Assembly (NCBI GenBank): GCA_031278675.1
Contig: JAITJY010000204.1
Span: 1 to 10,078, forward strand
DNA: 10,078 bases
Direction: 5' to 3'
Origin: Bifidobacteriaceae bacterium
GTDB taxonomy: Bacteria > Actinomycetota > Actinomycetes > Actinomycetales > WQXJ01
The translations under genes were made by a program, and so were the position numbers. Each line of letters begins with the position of its first letter. Within the stretch, counting starts at the first letter, position 1. The notes under the pieces were generated by a model. It worked only from the letters and a program-made list of their open reading frames with translations, was not told the DNA's origin and ran no database searches. Positions 7,593 to 10,078 of this stretch are shown piece after piece.

Positions 7593-8821
7593 CCGAATGG
7601 GCGGGAGCGGCACCAGCGGCCGTGCGGTCAGAGATTGCGCTGGGCCCACCTTTAGTCTCCGGCCGCTCTGCGGTTCGCTTTGTCAAGGATCCCGTGACTC
7701 AGATGTATTACAAGCTTGGATTACCCGAGTCATTCTTGCTTGACTGCCTGCAGCGGAGACTGCCGACTGAGGAAATCCTGACGAAATACCAGCGCGAATT
7801 TGGGTGTACGATAACCGCAGACCGCGTGAGGGCGTTCATCGAACAGATGCGACCCCGAGGGTTGCTTGAGGGAACGCCACAAGGCGCGCTCGAAGCCACC
7901 GCCAACCGAGTTGCCGCAGAGCGTGGCCGCAAGAACCTACTCCGCGCCCGCTGGCCGAATCAGTGGCTGACGCAGCTCGTAAGAAGGGCGGCGCCGGCCT
8001 TTGCTTGGATGCTCGCCCCTGCTTTGATGGTCCCGCTTTCAGTCTTCGGCTTGTCGGTTTGCTTCTTCGTTCTAGCCATGGTGCCGTTGTGGGCGTCGGA
8101 GCGAACTGCTCTTGCGACCACGCTTCCTGCGGCACTCCTGCTGGCGCTGAGCGTCATTGTGCACGAGTTCTTCCATGCTGTGGCCTGCGCACGAGCTGGT
8201 GGTAACGCCCAAGAAGTGGGGATCATGTGGCGCGCGCCGGTATTCGTAGCTTACTGCACCGTCGACGACGTTGTCCTCTTTAGGTCAAGAAGAGATCGCG
8301 TGGTTACTGCTTACGCTGGGACCTACGCCAACCTGCTGCTGATGCTTGCCGGAGCGGTCATGTTGAAGACCGTCCCGTCAGGCTCGGCGGTGCACAGGGT
8401 TGTCGCCGCTTACCTTTTCATGAGTGCCGTGGCCGTGCTCGTCAACCTGGTTCCCCTCTTTGGCCTGGACGGTTACAGGATGCTTGAGCACTCGCTCGGA
8501 GTGTGGTCTCTGCAGAGTTCATCCTTTTCTTATGTCCGGTCGCGGGTGACTGGTGCGCAGAGGCCACTGCATGCGCGCGTAGCGTTGATCTACTGGATCT
8601 ATGCCCTCAGCACGACGGCCGCCGGTGGTGGCATCCTCTGCGCGCTGGGATTGATATGGTGGCGCACGCTGCGACCGCTGGTAGGCGCTGCCTGGTCCGC
8701 GGGTATCCTTGCTGGGGAGGCCGGGCTGGTCGTCTTGGTTTCGATGGTTATCCTTCGCCACCGCAAGCCCAAGGGCCTCAGCGGCCCGCGATTCGAACAG
8801 TTCGGGCGGACCTCGGGATGA
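7589..8821 (+). CDS. Membrane M50 (site-2-protease-like) metallopeptidase with N-terminal PqqD/RRE-like domain
   Basis: This 410-residue protein has two parts. Residues about 20-95 look like a PqqD-type winged helix: a short beta hairpin, a leucine-rich helix, PTEEILTKYQREFG, then RVRAFIEQMRPRGLLEG. The rest is a multi-pass membrane protease. H192-E-F-F-H196 is the zinc HExxH in a hydrophobic helix; AGTYAN ends at N248 in the next helix; and NLVPLFGLDG (286-295) supplies D294 as the third zinc ligand of M50 enzymes. Hydrophobic stretches lie near 138-168, 174-200, 240-260, 268-292, 330-358 and 362-389. PqqD-like domains bind RiPP leader peptides, so leader removal at the membrane is a natural inference; a role in export or immunity is also possible. 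Both ends overlap neighbours as ATGA, without a clear ribosome site. TTA codons lie at 7652 and 7721. Confidence 0.88.
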   Translation: MTEWAGAAPAAVRSEIALGPPLVSGRSAVRFVKDPVTQMYYKLGLPESFLLDCLQRRLPTEEILTKYQREFGCTITADRVRAFIEQMRPRGLLEGTPQGALEATANRVAAERGRKNLLRARWPNQWLTQLVRRAAPAFAWMLAPALMVPLSVFGLSVCFFVLAMVPLWASERTALATTLPAALLLALSVIVHEFFHAVACARAGGNAQEVGIMWRAPVFVAYCTVDDVVLFRSRRDRVVTAYAGTYANLLLMLAGAVMLKTVPSGSAVHRVVAAYLFMSAVAVLVNLVPLFGLDGYRMLEHSLGVWSLQSSSFSYVRSRVTGAQRPLHARVALIYWIYALSTTAAGGGILCALGLIWWRTLRPLVGAAWSAGILAGEAGLVVLVSMVILRHRKPKGLSGPRFEQFGRTSG

Positions 8822-9336
8822 CCGTTCCCTTAGTGTGTGTGTTTGCGTGGTCCCGGCACGGTTCCACGAGCGAGATAGCCCAGAGTATCGCCGCAGACCT
8901 TGCGGCGATGGGAGTACAGGTCGAACAGCCGAGCGAGGCACCTTCCGACCCGACGCGCTATGACCTACTCGTCCTGGGCTCAGCGGTCTATTCCAACCAA
9001 TGGCTACCGGCGGCGACGTGCTATTTGCGCTGCCAGGCAGCTGCACTTGCCACAACTCGGGTTGCCGTGTTCTCATCGGGTCTCGGCGCGCCATCGCGCT
9101 TCTTGCCGGGGGGATGGGGCCACCGACTTCAGACGGGTATCCAGCAGTCGTTCGAGCACCGGTATTTCTATGGGCACCTTGATCGGGAGGTGCTGTCTCT
9201 TCGGGAACGTCTGATGATGGACATTCTGGGGACTCCGGACGGGGACCGGCGCGACTGGACATCGATCAACCAGTGGGCACTAATGCTCGCTGATCAGGTT
9301 CGTCTTGCTCGGGGTCGCACAAGTCTCGATCATTGA
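8818..9336 (+). CDS. Flavodoxin-domain protein (HemG-like / flavodoxin_5 type)
   Basis: This 172-residue soluble protein has the FMN-binding features of short flavodoxins. A first strand VCVFAW leads into S12-R-H-G-S-T17, the phosphate-binding loop; YDLLVLGSAVY (48-58) with W62 forms the second flavin-contacting region; and VAVFSSG (82-88) precedes the third loop. The C-terminal GHLDREVLSLRER and the later DRRDW pattern are typical of flavodoxins annotated as menaquinone-dependent protoporphyrinogen dehydrogenase-like. Its ATG overlaps the M50 stop, with no good Shine-Dalgarno, so I place the start at 8818; the frame is open further upstream, but only inside the M50 gene. In this operon it might pass electrons to or from the SagB-type flavoenzyme or an enzyme outside the window; a haem role is not suggested by the context. 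A TTA codon is the fifth codon (8830). It is the last gene before the spacer. Confidence 0.85.
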   Translation: MTVPLVCVFAWSRHGSTSEIAQSIAADLAAMGVQVEQPSEAPSDPTRYDLLVLGSAVYSNQWLPAATCYLRCQAAALATTRVAVFSSGLGAPSRFLPGGWGHRLQTGIQQSFEHRYFYGHLDREVLSLRERLMMDILGTPDGDRRDWTSINQWALMLADQVRLARGRTSLDH

Positions 9337-9397
9337 GGCGGGTGCTGCCCTTGTACGCGACTGATGTTACGTGGCGTTGACGCCGCGATCCCGCCTC
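9335..9397 (+). terminator. Nested inverted repeat after the operon, possible terminator
   Basis: GAGGCGGG (9335-9342) is a perfect 8-base inverted match to CCCGCCTC (9390-9397) and begins within the stop codon of the flavodoxin gene. Inside it, CGTGGCG (9370-9376) pairs with CGCCGCG (9381-9387) around a TTGA loop, with one G-T pair. No T-run follows, but many actinobacterial terminators lack one. Position and structure suit an end of the operon transcript; activity is inferred. Confidence 0.45.
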
Positions 9398-9460
9398 CCA
9401 CCTGCTGAGGCGTGCTCTTCGCGCACCAAAGGTGTTGCCAGGGACGCCGTGCGCCATGGA

Positions 9461-9490
9461 TGGACAAGACAGGCTGTGATGTGGTAGTAT
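9461..9490 (+). promoter_or_regulatory. Candidate promoter of the transposase gene, leaderless arrangement
   Basis: TGGACA (9461-9466) matches the TTGACA -35 box at five of six bases. It is followed after 18 bases by TAGTAT (9485-9490), a four-of-six -10 box. The ATG at 9497 lies six bases beyond the -10, where transcription would start, and there is no Shine-Dalgarno. Together these point to a leaderless mRNA, which is common in actinobacteria. The matches are short, so this is a proposal. Confidence 0.35.
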
Positions 9491-9496
9491 TCAGCT

Positions 9497-10078
9497 ATGA
9501 TCGAACCGAAGGGGCCGCTGCGTGTAGCCAGGGTCAAGTCGAGTTGGCGGAACAAGGACGGGACGCGGGGCGCCCACGAGTCCGCGCTGCTGCGCCAGAC
9601 CTGGCGCGACGGCAAGGCGGTCAGGCACCGCACCGTCGCGTCCCTCACCCACCTGCCGTCCGCTGATGTCGACGCGCTGGAGGCCGTCCTCAACCGCGGC
9701 GAGCGGCCCGGGCCCGGCGGCCAGGTCGACGCGGAGGTCTCCGAGGGGACGCGCCACGGCGACGCCGCCGCGATCTGGGCGATGGCCCAACAGCTCGGGC
9801 TGGCGGGGATGCTGGGGCCGGCCGGACCTCGGCGGGACCAGGCGCTCGCCCTGGTCGTTGCTCGTCTCGCCCACCCCGCCTCCAAGCTCGCCACCCTGGC
9901 TTGGCTGGCGGACACCACGATGGGCCGTGACCTCGGGCTGGACGAGATGACCAGCGACGACGCCTATGAGGCGATGGACTGGCTGGGGGAGCGTCAGCCG
10001 CAGATCGAGAAGGCGCTGGCCGCCAGGCACCTGCTCGACCCGGCCGTCAACCCGCACCGGCTGGCGTTGTTCGACCTG
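9497..10078 (+). CDS. IS1634-family (IS4-like) transposase, 5' part, cut by the window edge
   Basis: The frame is open for 194 codons from the ATG at 9497 to the right edge. The N-terminus reads like this family: a basic strand with WRNKDGTR, then RQTWRDGKAVRHRTVASL and LTHLPSADVDALEAVL. The helical segment AAIWAMAQQLGLAGMLG, RRDQALALVVARLAHPASKL, DDAYEAMDWLGERQPQIEKA and LARRHL-like AARHLLDP follow. The final LFDL is where the family normally has its first catalytic Asp, so most of the DDE catalytic domain is outside the window and intactness cannot be judged. Codons are far more GC-rich than those of the preceding operon. The left terminal repeat should lie between the operon end and this start, but I could not identify it without the right end. 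Confidence 0.8.
   Translation, partial: MIEPKGPLRVARVKSSWRNKDGTRGAHESALLRQTWRDGKAVRHRTVASLTHLPSADVDALEAVLNRGERPGPGGQVDAEVSEGTRHGDAAAIWAMAQQLGLAGMLGPAGPRRDQALALVVARLAHPASKLATLAWLADTTMGRDLGLDEMTSDDAYEAMDWLGERQPQIEKALAARHLLDPAVNPHRLALFDL

Larger units (their letters stand above)
9427..10078 (+). mobile_element. Left part of an insertion sequence of IS1634 type; left boundary uncertain
   Basis: The presence of an element is inferred from the transposase gene at 9497 and the sharp rise in GC content there. The left boundary is only bracketed between the end of the flavodoxin gene and about 9460; the coordinate given is a guess in that range. The terminal inverted repeat and target duplication need the right end, which is missing. 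The element sits just after the last operon gene and does not interrupt a visible gene. Confidence 0.4.

Noticed and set aside
9337..9408. Cys-rich reading GGCCPCT just after the flavodoxin stop, as a possible hidden peptide
   Set aside because: It has no start codon of its own and would need stop-codon readthrough; it overlaps the inverted repeat, which explains the base pattern.
9367..10057. Minus-strand frames of 183 and 188 codons opposite the transposase
   Set aside because: Composition is typical of antisense shadows, and the + strand frame matches a known transposase family.

Overview
The window is actinobacterial-looking DNA: moderately to highly GC-rich, short or overlapping gene junctions, and an actinobacterial-type transposase. 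It holds most of the biosynthetic operon of a ribosomally made, post-translationally modified peptide (RiPP). The encoded enzyme set would install both azol(in)e rings and dehydroamino acids, the chemistry of thiopeptides and of goadsporin-type linear azole peptides. The host genus cannot be named from the sequence. The operon is visibly less GC-rich than the transposase at the right edge and uses TTA leucine codons, so either may be a recent arrival.

Layout, all on the + strand. 1-246: no confident gene, only an open frame entering from the left and ending in an ATGA overlap with the next start. 247-2154: YcaO cyclodehydratase with a CxxC/CxxC zinc-type N-terminal part and a PxPxP C-terminus. 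2169-3809: SagB-type azoline dehydrogenase made of two nitroreductase-like halves. 3806-6592: LanB glutamylation enzyme. 6582-7592: separate SpaB_C-type glutamate elimination domain protein. 7589-8821: membrane M50 (site-2-protease-like) metallopeptidase with an N-terminal PqqD/RRE-like domain. 8818-9336: flavodoxin-domain protein. 9337-9496: short spacer with a nested inverted repeat that could end transcription and a promoter-like site. 9497 to the right edge: 5' part of an IS1634-family transposase.

Likely joint action: YcaO cyclises Cys/Ser/Thr of a precursor to azolines, and SagB oxidises them to azoles. The LanB protein glutamylates remaining Ser/Thr from glutamyl-tRNA, and the SpaB_C protein eliminates glutamate to leave Dha/Dhb. 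The PqqD-M50 protein is a candidate for leader binding plus leader removal, or for export or immunity, at the membrane. The flavodoxin-like protein may shuttle electrons. No confident precursor peptide, stand-alone F-protein (Ocin-ThiF-like), second SpaB_C protein, transporter or regulator is visible; these may lie left of the window. The most distinctive feature is the coupling of a thiopeptide/goadsporin-like core with a PqqD-M50 protease and a flavodoxin in one translationally coupled operon.
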